DNA of 64,000 bases. It comes from an uncultured Pseudomonas sp. Lineage in GTDB: Bacteria > Pseudomonadota > Gammaproteobacteria > Pseudomonadales > Pseudomonadaceae. Below are positions 1-10,232 of the stretch, piece by piece. The notes under the pieces are model-generated. The model did not search any database, had not been told where the DNA came from, and saw only the letters and a list, made by a program, of their open reading frames with translations. Position 1 is the stretch's first letter. The number at the start of each line of letters is the position of its first letter. Position numbers and translations under genes: made by a program. The stretch covers positions 248,001 through 312,000 of the forward strand of contig NZ_CAJYVE010000024.1 of assembly GCF_913777995.1 (NCBI RefSeq), read 5' to 3'.

Positions 1-1138
<1,138 letters not shown>

Positions 1139-1201
1139 CCATGAACCGGTTCGCCAGGCTGGCAAGCTATCGGCAATCAGCCCCAAGCGGCATCCTGAAA
1201 T

Positions 1202-1236
1202 GAAAAAAAGGCGATCCGCAGATCGCCTTTTTTTTC
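1202..1236. terminator. Bidirectional rho-independent terminator
   Basis: A 7-bp stem (1210-1216 with 1221-1227, tetraloop CGCA) is flanked by an A-run on the left and eight T on the right. It can end both the dolP transcript and the convergent sspA-sspB transcript; its T-run touches the sspB stop codon at 1235-1237. Confidence 0.85.
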
Positions 1237-1654
1237 ATTTCACGACTTTCAGGCTCGGCCTGCCGCTGGGGCGCGGCGGCTCACTGTCGGGTGGCGAGTT
1301 GTCGTCGTCCATGTCGATTTCTTCGACATCCCGCTCCTCCAGGGCCGGCTCCAGGTCGAAGACCATGCCCTGGCCATTCTCACGAGCGTAAATACCCAGG
1401 ATCGCACCAACCGGCACGTACAAGGTATGCGGCACACCACCGAAGCGGCCCTCGAAGCTCACTGCTTCGTTATCCATATGCAGCTGGCGCACCGCACTCG
1501 GCGATACGTTGAGGACGATCTGCCCGTCATTGGCGAAACCCTGGGGCACCTGCACCGAAGGGTACTCGGCATTCACCAGGATATGAGGGGTGCAATCGTT
1601 ATCTACAATCCACTCGTAAAGAGCACGAATCAGATAAGGGCGACTGGAGTTCAT
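1235..1654 (-). CDS. sspB: ClpXP adaptor, stringent starvation protein B
   Basis: 139-residue SspB. It tethers ssrA-tagged and other substrates to ClpX to speed their degradation by ClpXP. The N-terminal substrate-binding domain (about 1-110) carries the family pattern RPYLIRALYEWIVDN and HILVNA. An acidic, disordered tail (EEIDMDDDNS) leads to a C-terminal ClpX-binding peptide ending in RPSLKVVK. The ATG at 1654 is chosen because AAGGAG lies 6 nt upstream; the codon just before it is only TTG. It is downstream of sspA on the same strand with a short gap, so the two form an operon. Confidence 0.95.
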   Translation of the reverse strand: MNSSRPYLIRALYEWIVDNDCTPHILVNAEYPSVQVPQGFANDGQIVLNVSPSAVRQLHMDNEAVSFEGRFGGVPHTLYVPVGAILGIYARENGQGMVFDLEPALEERDVEEIDMDDDNSPPDSEPPRPSGRPSLKVVK

Positions 1655-1671
1655 CAACGGCTCCTTAGGCC

Positions 1672-2289
1672 TTAGCGCATTTCACGCTCGGCAGCAGACA
1701 GGCTTGCCTGGAATGCCTCACGCGCGAACTGGCGTTCCATGTAGTCGAGCAACGGCTTGGCTTGCCGTGGCAATTCGATACCCAAAACCGGCAAACGCCA
1801 GAGTATGGGCAGTAGACAGCAATCGACGAGACTTAGCTCATCACTGAGAAAAAACGGCTTGTCAGCGAACAGTGGCGATACCCCTGTCAGACTCTCGCGC
1901 AGCTCCTTGCGCGCCTGGACCCGATCACTCTCCTTGCAGCGCGGATCCAGGATCTTGTCCACCAGACCGCACCAGTCCCGCTGTATGCGATGTGCCAGCA
2001 GCCGGGTATTGGCCCTGGCAACCGGATAAACCGGCATCAGTGGTGGATGCGGGTAGCGCTCCTCCAGGTACTCCATCACCACGGTCGGCTCGTACAACGC
2101 CAGGTCCCGATCGACCAGGGTCGGCAGGCTTCCATAGGGATTCACCTCGACCAGTTGCGGCGGCAGGCGATCAGCCACGACGTCGATGATCTCGACGATG
2201 ACGCCCTTCTCGGCGAGCACGATGCGTACGCGGTGGGAATAGTGGTCGGCGGGGTCGGAATAACAGGCCAACCGATTGGTCACGCCCAT
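1672..2289 (-). CDS. sspA: Stringent starvation protein A, GST-fold RNA-polymerase-associated regulator
   Basis: 205-residue glutathione-S-transferase-fold protein that binds RNA polymerase during starvation instead of acting as an enzyme. The N-terminal thioredoxin-like part (about 9-85) has [23 protein letters not shown] split around conserved positions, and the helical C-terminal part starts near residue 95. It heads the sspA-sspB operon, as in E. coli and P. aeruginosa. In Pseudomonas it is linked to stress and virulence gene control (established for the family). Confidence 0.95.
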   Translation of the reverse strand: MGVTNRLACYSDPADHYSHRVRIVLAEKGVIVEIIDVVADRLPPQLVEVNPYGSLPTLVDRDLALYEPTVVMEYLEERYPHPPLMPVYPVARANTRLLAHRIQRDWCGLVDKILDPRCKESDRVQARKELRESLTGVSPLFADKPFFLSDELSLVDCCLLPILWRLPVLGIELPRQAKPLLDYMERQFAREAFQASLSAAEREMR

Positions 2290-2547
2290 GGTGATCCTCC
2301 TCGCTTGTAGATATGAGTGTAACGACGGCGCAAATACGCCCTGACATGCCTGCGTGGATGCACGCTGGCAGCAGGGCGTCGATACGCGAACAGGATAGCT
2401 TATTCACCTGAGGCAAATTTGCAATCTTGCTCCGCTACTATACTCGCAACGCGGGTCTTTTTCCTGAAAGCGCTACCGCCTGGTCCTCTGCTGAAACGAA
2501 TATGCGCCCTATTATCCGCGCCTGTCCCCGGAAAGCTGGCCAAGCGA

Positions 2548-3327
2548 TCAGTGCACGTCCTTCCAGTATTCGCGCTTGAGCAGCCAGGCGAATACAAAGA
2601 AGAATGCCAGGTACAGCAGCACCCAGGTGCCAATACGCTGGAGTTCCAGCTTCATCGGGTTGGCCGAGTAGGCCAGGAAGGTCACCAGGTTACGGATCTT
2701 CTCATCGAACTGCTCCTGGCTCAGGCTGCCGGTGTTGGGCAACACGGTCAGCTGGTCACAGGCTTCATGGGTCAGGACCGTACCCGTGAGCGGGTCGTAC
2801 TGTTTCTTGCCGCTTTCGACCACCGGTACCTGCTTGCAGCCGATCACCTGGCGCCCCTGCAGGCCGACCAGCACATTGGGCATGCCGACATTGGGGAAGA
2901 CACGGTTGTTCACCCCCAACGGCCGGGACGGGTCTTCGTAGAACGAGCGCAGGTAGTGATACAACCAATCGGTCCCACGCACCCGCGCCACCAGGGTCAG
3001 ATCCGGAGGTTCGGCACCGAACCAGGCCTTGGCATCGGCCGGTCGCATGCTGCTGGTCATGTGATCACCGATCTTCGCCCCGGTGAACACCAGCTTCTCG
3101 AGCATCAGCTCATGAGGAATGCCCAGGTCATCGGCCACCCGCTCGTAACGCTGGTACTTGGCCCCGTGACACCCCATGCAATAGTTGACGAAGGTTCGCG
3201 CACCATCCTGCATCGCCGCCTTGTCGGAGACGTCGATCTTCACCGGCTCCAGCTCGGCAACCTGTTCGGCCGCCGTGCAGAGCGCCGGCAGCCAGGCCAG
3301 CATCAATACCGCCAATAGCTTGTTCAT
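2548..3327 (-). CDS. petC: Cytochrome c1 of the cytochrome bc1 complex
   Basis: 259-residue cytochrome c1, the heme-c subunit that passes electrons from the Rieske protein to periplasmic cytochrome c. A signal peptide ends near residue 20 (LPALCTAAEQ). The heme motif CMGCH lies at residues 50-54, and a C-terminal anchor (YLAFFFVFAWLLKREYW) holds it in the membrane. A longer open frame extends upstream into petB, but the ATG at 3327 shares one base with the petB stop (TGATG), the same coupling used at petA/petB. It is the last gene of the petABC operon. Confidence 0.97.
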   Translation of the reverse strand: MNKLLAVLMLAWLPALCTAAEQVAELEPVKIDVSDKAAMQDGARTFVNYCMGCHGAKYQRYERVADDLGIPHELMLEKLVFTGAKIGDHMTSSMRPADAKAWFGAEPPDLTLVARVRGTDWLYHYLRSFYEDPSRPLGVNNRVFPNVGMPNVLVGLQGRQVIGCKQVPVVESGKKQYDPLTGTVLTHEACDQLTVLPNTGSLSQEQFDEKIRNLVTFLAYSANPMKLELQRIGTWVLLYLAFFFVFAWLLKREYWKDVH

Positions 3328-4538
3328 CAGCCTGTTACCCTCTCTGGCACCGGTTTGGTTTTCTCGAGCCGGGTATAGAACGGCATCAGAATGAAATACG
3401 CGAAGTACAGGAAGGTGCAGACCTGCGACAGCAAGGTCCGTCCCGGCGTGGGCGGCTGTACACCCAGCACGCCGAGCGTCACGAAGGCCAGGCAGAACAC
3501 CGCCAGCCACAAACGACTGAGCCAGCCCTTGTAGCGCATCGAGCGCACCGGGCTGCGGTCCAGCCAGGGCAGCACGAACAGCACGGCGATCGCAGCCCCC
3601 ATGGCCATTACCCCCATGAGCTTGTCAGGGATGGCGCGCAAGATGGCGTAGAACGGCGTGAAGTACCACACCGGCGCGATGTGCTCGGGCGTCTTGAACG
3701 GATTGGCGGCCTCGAAGTTAGGCTTTTCCAGGAAGTAGCCGCCCATTTCCGGGAAGAAGAACACGATGGTGCAGAACACGAAGAGAAACACCGCCACGCC
3801 GACGATGTCCTTTACTGTGTAGTAAGGGTGGAATGGAATACCATCCAGCGGCTTGCCGTTCTCGTCCTTGAGCTTCTTGATATCGATACCGTCCGGGTTG
3901 TTCGACCCCACCTCATGCAAGGCTAGGATGTGCAGCACCACCAGGCCGAGAATGACGATGGGCAGCGCGATGACATGCAGGGCGAAGAAGCGGTTCAAGG
4001 TAATGCCGGAGATCAGATAGTCGCCGCGTATCCACTCGGTCAGCGCATCACCGATGAAGGGAATCGCGCCGAACAACGAGATGATCACCTGGGCACCCCA
4101 ATAGGACATCTGCCCCCAAGGCAGCAGGTAGCCCATGAAGGCCTCGGCCATCAGCGCCAGGTAGATGAACATGCCAAATATCCACACCAGCTCACGCGGC
4201 TTCTGGTACGAGCCATACAACAGCCCCCGGAACATGTGCAGGTACACCACGATGAAGAACGCCGAGGCACCGGTGGAGTGCAGCAGACGCAAGATGGCGC
4301 CGTATTCCACATCACGCATGATCGTCTCGACAGAGGCGAAAGCCTCTTCCGCCGTCGGCGTGTAGTTCATGGTCAACCAAACGCCGGTCGCCAGCTGATT
4401 GACCAGAACCAGCAGCGCCAACGAGCCGAAGAAATAGAAGAAGTTGAAGTTCTTCGGTGCGTAGTACTTGCTCAGATGCTCTTCCCACATCCTGGTGGCA
4501 GGAAAACGCGCATCGATCCAATCCATGAACTTGCTCAT
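3327..4538 (-). CDS. petB: Cytochrome b of the cytochrome bc1 complex
   Basis: 403-residue cytochrome b, the membrane core of ubiquinol:cytochrome c oxidoreductase, holding both b hemes and the Qo and Qi quinone sites. Eight or so transmembrane helices are evident, with the family segments FMGYLLPWGQMSYWGA and PEHIAPVWYFTPFYAILR, and the Qo-site PEWY-equivalent here reading PVWY. The ATG at 4538 overlaps the petA stop by one base (TGATG); an in-frame GTG one codon earlier is the less likely start. Confidence 0.97.
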   Translation of the reverse strand: MSKFMDWIDARFPATRMWEEHLSKYYAPKNFNFFYFFGSLALLVLVNQLATGVWLTMNYTPTAEEAFASVETIMRDVEYGAILRLLHSTGASAFFIVVYLHMFRGLLYGSYQKPRELVWIFGMFIYLALMAEAFMGYLLPWGQMSYWGAQVIISLFGAIPFIGDALTEWIRGDYLISGITLNRFFALHVIALPIVILGLVVLHILALHEVGSNNPDGIDIKKLKDENGKPLDGIPFHPYYTVKDIVGVAVFLFVFCTIVFFFPEMGGYFLEKPNFEAANPFKTPEHIAPVWYFTPFYAILRAIPDKLMGVMAMGAAIAVLFVLPWLDRSPVRSMRYKGWLSRLWLAVFCLAFVTLGVLGVQPPTPGRTLLSQVCTFLYFAYFILMPFYTRLEKTKPVPERVTG

Positions 4539-5131
4539 CACGCCCCCTCCTGATCGACGCCAATGACAATGACCGTGTCCGACTCATAGCTGTGCGGCGG
4601 TACCGGCAGGTTCAATGGCGCAGGTTGTGATTTGTAGACGCGGCCGGCCAGGTCGTAGCGCGAGCCGTGGCATGGGCAGAAGTAGCCGCCGACCCACTCC
4701 GGCCCCAGGTCGGCAGGCGCCACCTCCGGACGGAAGGTCGGCGAGCAGCCCAGGTGGGTGCACAGACCGACCAGCAGCAGGATCTCTGGCTTGATCGAAC
4801 GCAGGGCATGGTCGACATAGCCCGGCTGCACGGACTGTTTCGATTCAGGATCCGCCAACTGGCCGCCTATCCTGCCCAAACCCTCAAGGATCTGGCTCGT
4901 TCGGCGCAGGATGAACACCGGCTGCCCACGCCACTCGGCAACCATCTGCTGGCCCGGCTCGATCTTGCCGATGTTGACCTTGACCGGCGCGCCCGCGGCC
5001 TTGGCCTTGGCGCTGGGAAACCACGATCCTACAAACGGGACCGCAGCCCCTACCGCCCCCGCCGCGCCCACCACCGAGGTAGCCGCTACCAGGAAGCGAC
5101 GCCGGCCCGCATTGACGCCGTCATTGCTCAT
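4538..5131 (-). CDS. petA: Rieske iron-sulfur subunit of the cytochrome bc1 complex
   Basis: 197-residue Rieske protein carrying the 2Fe-2S cluster that takes the first electron from ubiquinol. The N-terminus has a twin-arginine-type signal and anchor (GRRRFLVAAT, residues 9-18). Cluster box 1 is CTHLGC (124-129) and box 2 is CPCHGS (152-157), supplying two Cys and two His ligands. The open frame extends upstream to 5164, but the ATG at 5131 gives the usual family length and is preceded by GGGAGAGGG. First gene of petABC. Confidence 0.97.
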   Translation of the reverse strand: MSNDGVNAGRRRFLVAATSVVGAAGAVGAAVPFVGSWFPSAKAKAAGAPVKVNIGKIEPGQQMVAEWRGQPVFILRRTSQILEGLGRIGGQLADPESKQSVQPGYVDHALRSIKPEILLLVGLCTHLGCSPTFRPEVAPADLGPEWVGGYFCPCHGSRYDLAGRVYKSQPAPLNLPVPPHSYESDTVIVIGVDQEGA

Positions 5132-5207
5132 TCCGCCCTCTCCCGTCCACGCAGGCCTGATCAATCAGGAACCTGCTCGATAACAATCTAGTCATTGCCA
5201 AGTGGCC

Positions 5208-5252
5208 GGGATGGTAAATAATGCCCCTTCTGTCAACAAGGTCTTAAGACCC
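5208..5252 (-). promoter_or_regulatory. Putative petABC promoter region with a palindromic site
   Basis: On the minus strand a perfect TTGACA hexamer (plus positions 5231-5236) lies about 100 nt upstream of petA. Immediately upstream is a perfect 12-bp palindrome GGTCTTAAGACC (5240-5251). No convincing -10 hexamer is seen at 16-18 nt, so a sigma-70 promoter is only tentative; the palindrome is placed where an activator or repressor would sit. Confidence 0.35.
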
Positions 5253-5373
5253 TTCAAAAGGTAGGAATAGGTGTAAACATTGACTTGCAGCAGTGAGGCA
5301 GATTGCCTCACTGGATGAACACCGATGTATCGACAACGAACATTGCGCCCTGCCCCGAAAAAATCGTGGGCAT

Positions 5374-5408
5374 AAAAAAACGCCCGACTTCCGGAGAAGC
5401 GGGCGTTC
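5374..5408 (-). terminator. Rho-independent terminator of rplM-rpsI
   Basis: A G+C-rich inverted repeat (CGCCCG at 5381-5386 with CGGGCG at 5400-5405) is followed on the minus strand by a run of seven T (plus 5374-5380). It lies just beyond the rpsI stop. Confidence 0.85.
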
Positions 5409-5429
5409 TTCTTGAAACGTAAGCGCGTA

Positions 5430-5822
5430 TTAACGCTTGGAGTACTGCGGACGCTTACGCGCTTTGCGCAGACCCACTTTCTTACGCTCAACTTCACGGG
5501 CGTCACGAGTGACGTAGCCGGCTTTACGCAGCGGACTGCGCAGCGACTCGTCGTATTGCATCAGCGCGCGAGTGATGCCGTGGCGGATTGCGCCAGCCTG
5601 GCCACTTACGCCGCCACCGATAACGGTGACGTAGATGTCGAATTTCTCGGTGGTCTCGGTCAGTTCCAGAGGCTGGCGAACTACCATGCGGGCAGTTTCA
5701 CGGCCAAAGAACACGTCCAGCGAACGGTTGTTGATCGAGATGTTACCAGTGCCCGGACGCAGGAAAACGCGAGCGGTTGCGGTCTTGCGACGGCCAGTGC
5801 CGTAATTTTGAGTCGCCGACAT
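5430..5822 (-). CDS. rpsI: 30S ribosomal protein S9
   Basis: 130-residue S9, whose basic C-terminal tail ([17 protein letters not shown]) reaches into the P-site of the 30S subunit. The family signature [19 protein letters not shown] is intact. The ATG at 5822 is used; two codons earlier there is another ATG (MIMSATQ) that would add only two residues. It is co-transcribed with rplM, the usual bacterial pair, with a terminator downstream. Confidence 0.98.
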   Translation of the reverse strand: MSATQNYGTGRRKTATARVFLRPGTGNISINNRSLDVFFGRETARMVVRQPLELTETTEKFDIYVTVIGGGVSGQAGAIRHGITRALMQYDESLRSPLRKAGYVTRDAREVERKKVGLRKARKRPQYSKR

Positions 5823-5836
5823 AATCAACTATTCCG

Positions 5837-6265
5837 TTAAAACTTCAGTTCTTGGGGCTGCTGAGCGGTATGAGGGTGCACAGCGCCCGCATAGACTTTC
5901 AGCTTACGGTACATGTCGCGACCCAGCGGGTTCTTAGGCAGCATGCCTTTTACCGCAGTCTCGATCACGCGCTCAGGAGCCTTGTCGATCAGCTTTTCGA
6001 AGTTGATCGACTTGATGCCGCCAGGGAAGCCGGAGTGAGAGTAGTAGATCTTGTCGGAGGACTTGGCACCGGTCACACGAATCTGCTCGGCATTGATCAC
6101 GACGATGTAGTCGCCAGTGTCAACGTGCGGAGTGTATTCAGGCTTGTGCTTGCCACGCAGACGGCTCGCGATTTCGGTGGCCAGACGACCCAGGGTCTGG
6201 CCAGCAGCGTCGACGACGAACCAGTCGCGCTTAACTGTTTCCGGTTTAGCAGTAAAAGTTTTCAT
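5837..6265 (-). CDS. rplM: 50S ribosomal protein L13
   Basis: 142-residue L13, an early-assembly 50S protein. It starts [20 protein letters not shown] and carries the conserved [14 protein letters not shown] and [14 protein letters not shown] segments. First gene of rplM-rpsI, separated from rpsI by 14 nt. A leader of about 180 nt precedes it; in E. coli L13 represses its own operon through the rplM leader, so autoregulation is plausible here but not shown. Confidence 0.98.
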   Translation of the reverse strand: MKTFTAKPETVKRDWFVVDAAGQTLGRLATEIASRLRGKHKPEYTPHVDTGDYIVVINAEQIRVTGAKSSDKIYYSHSGFPGGIKSINFEKLIDKAPERVIETAVKGMLPKNPLGRDMYRKLKVYAGAVHPHTAQQPQELKF

Positions 6266-6482
6266 TCTTTATAGCCTCAGGGGCCGCCTTGAAAAATAGA
6301 CGGCGGAGCTTACTGAATAGTGCAATCCCTGACAAGCCAGAGGCCCGCCAGTGGCAGCCGGAAACAGACGCTATCGGGGGCTCGGGTCAGCGCGTCCGTA
6401 TACGGCGAAATCTTTAGCAGGCGGGGCATCACTCCCTCTGCCAAGAGGTGCGCAATTATACAGGCTGCAACGAGAAGCTCAA
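6266..6482 (-). promoter_or_regulatory. rplM-rpsI promoter and long leader
   Basis: On the minus strand a strong sigma-70 promoter is visible: -35 TTGAGC (plus 6477-6482), 16-bp spacer, -10 TATAAT (plus 6455-6460). Transcription from it would give a leader of about 180 nt before the L13 ATG. The leader holds a small hairpin of the type CCTCT-TGGC-AGAGG near its 5' end and a GCCG/CGGC pairing close to the start codon. No gene is seen in 6266-6612 on either strand; the rest of this gap must hold the promoter of the divergent GlxA-type regulator, for which I see no clear hexamers. Confidence 0.6.
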
Positions 6483-6612
6483 CCTCAATTTCATCTCCGC
6501 CTTCACCTTTGGCCCGCCCCCGGCGACAGAGCGGTCGAGGCTGGACAGAGCGGAAAAAACATAAGACGATTCAGCCGCTGTTTGACCACTATTACCTATA
6601 AGAACAAAGACT

Positions 6613-7608
6613 ATGCCGATCCCACCCTCCGCCGTCCTGCGGCGCGTGAGCATCCTGGCCATCGACCGGGTGTTCGCTTCGACCCTGATGCAAGCCAAGG
6701 ATTTCTTCCACCTGGCCAGCCTGCGCTACAGCAAGCAACTCGGCCACGGCATCAAGCCCGCCTTCGAGATCCGCCTGGTCAGTCCTGACGGTCTTCCCGT
6801 GAACAGCTTCAGCGATGTCATGCTGCCGGTCGACGGCGGCCTGGAATCCAGCGACATCATCGTGCTGCCGGCCTTCTGGGATGACTTCGACGCACTCTGT
6901 GAACGCTACCCGCAGGTCCTGCCCTGGCTGCGCGACCAGCATGCCCAGGGTGCGGTGCTCTGCGCCGAAGCCAGCGGTGTGTTCTGGCTGGCCGCCAGCG
7001 GCCTGCTGGACGGCAAGGAAGCCACCACCTACTGGCGCTTCTTCAACGAGTTCAGCGAACGCTTCCCCAAGGTGCTGCTCAACCAGGACAAGCACATCAT
7101 CGACGCCGACAACCTGTATTGCGCCGGTGGCAGTACCTCGGCCTGCGACCTGTACATCTACATGATCGAGCGCTTCTGCGGTGCAAACGTCGCCCAGGCC
7201 GTGGCCCGCGACATCCTCTACGAAGTGCGGCGCAACTATGCACCGGGGCGCATCGGCTTCGGCGGGCAGAAGCTGCACCAGGACATGAGCATCCTGCAGA
7301 TCCAGCAATGGCTGGAAGAACACTTCGCCGACAAGTTCCGCTTCGAAGACGTGGCCCGCGAACATGGCATGAGCATCCGCAACTTCATGCGCCGCTTCCA
7401 GAGCGCCACCGGCGACAAGCCCCTGCACTACCTGCAGCGCCTGCGCATCGAGACCGCCAAGGGCCTGCTCTCGGCCACCAGCAAAAGCATCAAGACCATC
7501 AGCTATGAAGTGGGCTATGACGACGCCAGCTTCTTCGCCCGGCTGTTCCGCCAACACACCGAGCTGTCGCCCAACCAGTACCGGCAGCAGTACCAGCAGG
7601 CCGCCTGA
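6613..7608 (+). CDS. GlxA-family AraC-type transcriptional regulator
   Basis: 331-residue regulator with an N-terminal DJ-1/PfpI (class I amidotransferase-like) domain at about 10-185 and a C-terminal AraC/XylS double helix-turn-helix at about 225-325 (FEDVAREHGMSIRNFMRRF; ISYEVGYDDASFFARLFRQ). Relatives such as GbdR, ArgR and CdhR in Pseudomonas respond to amines or amino acids. The nucleophile-elbow region reads CAEASGVFWLA, so the cysteine sits three residues before the glycine-rich turn and catalysis is unlikely. It stands alone between rplM and zapE with no obvious metabolic partner, so its ligand cannot be guessed. Confidence 0.85.
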   Translation: MPIPPSAVLRRVSILAIDRVFASTLMQAKDFFHLASLRYSKQLGHGIKPAFEIRLVSPDGLPVNSFSDVMLPVDGGLESSDIIVLPAFWDDFDALCERYPQVLPWLRDQHAQGAVLCAEASGVFWLAASGLLDGKEATTYWRFFNEFSERFPKVLLNQDKHIIDADNLYCAGGSTSACDLYIYMIERFCGANVAQAVARDILYEVRRNYAPGRIGFGGQKLHQDMSILQIQQWLEEHFADKFRFEDVAREHGMSIRNFMRRFQSATGDKPLHYLQRLRIETAKGLLSATSKSIKTISYEVGYDDASFFARLFRQHTELSPNQYRQQYQQAA

Positions 7609-7626
7609 GTCGCCTGCAGGCACCGC

Positions 7627-7672
7627 GTAGCGGCTTCAGGCGGCCACAGGATTTCGCAGCTGAAGCCGCTAC
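7627..7672. repeat. REP-like palindrome between convergent genes
   Basis: A perfect 13-bp inverted repeat (7627-7639 with 7660-7672, arm GTAGCGGCTTCAG) lies between the convergent ends of the GlxA-type regulator and zapE. The arm sequence is shared with other REP-type elements in this window. There is no T-run, so it may stabilise 3' ends rather than terminate. Confidence 0.75.
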
Positions 7673-7683
7673 AGCCGCTGCCT

Positions 7684-8778
7684 TCAGGGCTTGTGGGCGC
7701 GGGACAGGAATTCGTGGGACTGCATTTCCAGCAGGCGGCTGAGGGTGCGCTGGAACTCGAAGTTCAGGCGGCCACCCGAGTAGAGGTCCTTGAGTTCGAC
7801 CTCGGCAGAAATGATCAGCTTGACGTTGCGATCGTAGAACTCATCGACCATGTTGATGAAGCGTCGAGCGATGTCGTCGGTGGTCACGCTCATCTGCTCC
7901 ACGTCGCTGAGCAGCACGGCGTGGAAGATCTTGCCCAGCTCGATGTAGTCGTTCTGGCTACGCGGGCCGTCGCACAGGTCGCGGAAGTTGAACCAGGCCA
8001 CGTCGTCGCAGGTGCGCACCGCACGGATCTCGCGGTTCTCGATGATCAGCACGTCGTTCTCGACGGTTTCCGCGCAGTCGGGCGTCAGGGCCTTGAAGCT
8101 GGCCTTCAGGCTTTGGTGCGCCGCTTCGTCCAGCGGGTAGTGGAACAACTCGGCCTGCTCCAGATGGCGCAGGCGGTAGTCCACGCCGCTGTCGACGTTG
8201 ACCACGTCGGTATGCTGTTTGATCAGGGCGATGGCCGGCAGGAAGCGCGCGCGTTGCAGGCCGTCCTTGTACAGGCCGTCTGGCACGATGTTCGAGGTGG
8301 CGACCAGCGATACACCATTCTTGAACAGCTCTTCCATCAGGGTGCCGAGGATCATGGCATCGGTGATGTCGGAGACGAAGAACTCGTCGAAGCAGATCAC
8401 CCGGGCTTCCTCGGAGAAGCGCTTGGCGATCACCGTCAGGGGGTTCTTCTCACCCTTAAGGGTCTTCATTTCTTCGTGCACACGCTTCATGAAGCGGTGG
8501 AAGTGCGTACGCATCTTCTGCTTGAACGGCAGCGCGTCGAAGAAGGTGTCGACCAGGTAGGTCTTGCCCCGCCCTACGCCACCCCAGAAGTACAGGCCCT
8601 TGACGACCTCGGGCTCCTTCTTGCCGAACAGCTTGCCGAGTAGGCCAGGCTTGTTGTTCTGCGCGGCGACCAGGTCATCGTACAGACGCTGCAGGTGACG
8701 CACGGCGTTTTCCTGCGCGGCGTCGTGAAAGAAGTCCGGGCGTTTAAGGTCGGCTTGATATCGTTCCAGGGGCGTCAT
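7684..8778 (-). CDS. zapE: Cell division ATPase ZapE (AFG1-like)
   Basis: 364-residue P-loop ATPase of the AFG1/LACE1 family. In E. coli ZapE associates with the Z-ring and destabilises FtsZ under stress. Walker A is GGVGRGKT (66-73) and Walker B is ICFDEFFVSD near residue 135, followed by a TSN sensor segment. Length matches the bacterial family. It runs toward the GlxA-type regulator and lies downstream of trpS on the same strand with a 60-nt gap. Confidence 0.92.
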   Translation of the reverse strand: MTPLERYQADLKRPDFFHDAAQENAVRHLQRLYDDLVAAQNNKPGLLGKLFGKKEPEVVKGLYFWGGVGRGKTYLVDTFFDALPFKQKMRTHFHRFMKRVHEEMKTLKGEKNPLTVIAKRFSEEARVICFDEFFVSDITDAMILGTLMEELFKNGVSLVATSNIVPDGLYKDGLQRARFLPAIALIKQHTDVVNVDSGVDYRLRHLEQAELFHYPLDEAAHQSLKASFKALTPDCAETVENDVLIIENREIRAVRTCDDVAWFNFRDLCDGPRSQNDYIELGKIFHAVLLSDVEQMSVTTDDIARRFINMVDEFYDRNVKLIISAEVELKDLYSGGRLNFEFQRTLSRLLEMQSHEFLSRAHKP

Positions 8779-8839
8779 AGGTCATCAGCGGGCAATCAAA
8801 GCGGGCCGACACTGTAGCGACGGCCCTGGCGATTGGCAA

Positions 8840-10189
8840 TCAGTCCTGTTGCGGGGCCAGTGCCGACTTGAGGTTTTCGATAGCCAGGTCACGCGCAGCG
8901 GTATCGGCGTACACCGGGCTTTCGCCCACGCAGGCGCCATCGAGCCACAGGCTGAAGCGGTCGCTTTCGGGACGGATGTCCAGCTCGCCACCCTGCTGCA
9001 ACTGCTTGCTTACCGCTCCGGCGGCCTTGCCGTCAGGGAAAGCATGGGACAACAGCAGTTGTTCACCGTCGGCGGCCAGCAGGCGGAAACGGAAGCTGCC
9101 ATCGTCTTCGCGGAAGCTGACGAAACGTGCAGCCTTGGCGGCCTTCTTCTTGCCGGTGTCAGCCGCTTGCACCGCACTGCGGAACGAGCGCAGGCCAACG
9201 GCTTCGCGCAGCGATTCGAGGAACGGCGTGGCGATGCGACGGGCCTTCTGGGCGCCGGCCAGGAGGATGTCCTCCAGGTCAGCCGGGCGCGCGATCAGCC
9301 CCTGATAGATTTCCCGCGGGCCGCTCAGCTCGGCGTCCAGCAGGCTGAACAACCGCGCCTTGGCCTCGCCCCAGCCCAGGCCATCGAGCAGCTCGGCACG
9401 GAACGCCGCGCTTTGCGCGGGGGTGGAGAACGCCTGGTAGAGGGTGAACAGGTGCGAGCTATCCGGGTCCTTGGCTTCGCCCGGCGCGCGCGAGTCGGTG
9501 ACGATGCGCGAGATGGCGTCCTTGAGTTCCTTGGGGCTGCTGAACAGCGGAATGGTGTTGTCGTAGCTCTTGGACATCTTGCGCCCGTCCAGGCCCGGCA
9601 GGGTTGCCACGCTTTCTTCGATCAGCGCTTCGGGCAGGGCAAAGAAGTCCTTGCCGTTGCCGAACAGGTGGTTGAAGCGCTGGGCGATGTCACGGGCCAT
9701 TTCCACGTGCTGGATCTGGTCGCGGCCCACCGGAATCTTGTGGGCGTTGAACATCAGGATGTCGGCGGCCATCAGCACCGGGTAGCTGTACAGGCCCATG
9801 GTCACGCCGGCATCGGGGTCTTCACCGGCTTCGACGTTCTTGTCCACCGACGCCTTGTAGGCGTGGGCACGGTTGAGCAGGCCCTTGGCCGATACGCAGG
9901 TCAGCAGCCAGGTCAGCTCGGGAATCTCGGGGATGTCCGACTGCCGATAGAAGGTCACGCGCTCCGGGTCCAGACCGGCGGCCAGCCAGGTGGCGGCGAT
10001 TTCCAGGCGCGAACGCTGGATGCGCAGCGGATCGTCGCACTTGATCAGGGCGTGGTAGTCGGCCAGGAAGTAGAACGAGTCGACGCCGGGCTGGCGGCTG
10101 GCGACCACCGCCGGACGGATCGCGCCGGCGTAGTTGCCCAAGTGGGGAGTACCGGTGGTGGTGATACCGGTCAGGATACGAGTGGTCAT
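8840..10189 (-). CDS. trpS: Tryptophanyl-tRNA synthetase (long form)
   Basis: Class I aminoacyl-tRNA synthetase charging tRNA-Trp. The HIGH-type motif is TPHLGNYAG (HLGN at 16-19) and the KMSKS loop is intact ([11 protein letters not shown]). At 449 residues it is about 110 longer than the E. coli enzyme; the extra C-terminal domain (about 340-449, with [20 protein letters not shown]) is typical of the Pseudomonas form. An open frame of similar length on the opposite strand is a codon-bias shadow. Confidence 0.96.
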   Translation of the reverse strand: MTTRILTGITTTGTPHLGNYAGAIRPAVVASRQPGVDSFYFLADYHALIKCDDPLRIQRSRLEIAATWLAAGLDPERVTFYRQSDIPEIPELTWLLTCVSAKGLLNRAHAYKASVDKNVEAGEDPDAGVTMGLYSYPVLMAADILMFNAHKIPVGRDQIQHVEMARDIAQRFNHLFGNGKDFFALPEALIEESVATLPGLDGRKMSKSYDNTIPLFSSPKELKDAISRIVTDSRAPGEAKDPDSSHLFTLYQAFSTPAQSAAFRAELLDGLGWGEAKARLFSLLDAELSGPREIYQGLIARPADLEDILLAGAQKARRIATPFLESLREAVGLRSFRSAVQAADTGKKKAAKAARFVSFREDDGSFRFRLLAADGEQLLLSHAFPDGKAAGAVSKQLQQGGELDIRPESDRFSLWLDGACVGESPVYADTAARDLAIENLKSALAPQQD

Positions 10190-10232
10190 GGCGGGTCGCT
10201 TAATCAGTGGGCTGCATCGGTAGAAGGCGGTG

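Noticed and set aside
5192-5506. Minus-strand frame of 104 codons upstream of petA
   Set aside because: It runs through the rpsI terminator and into rpsI; no ribosome-binding site and no family.
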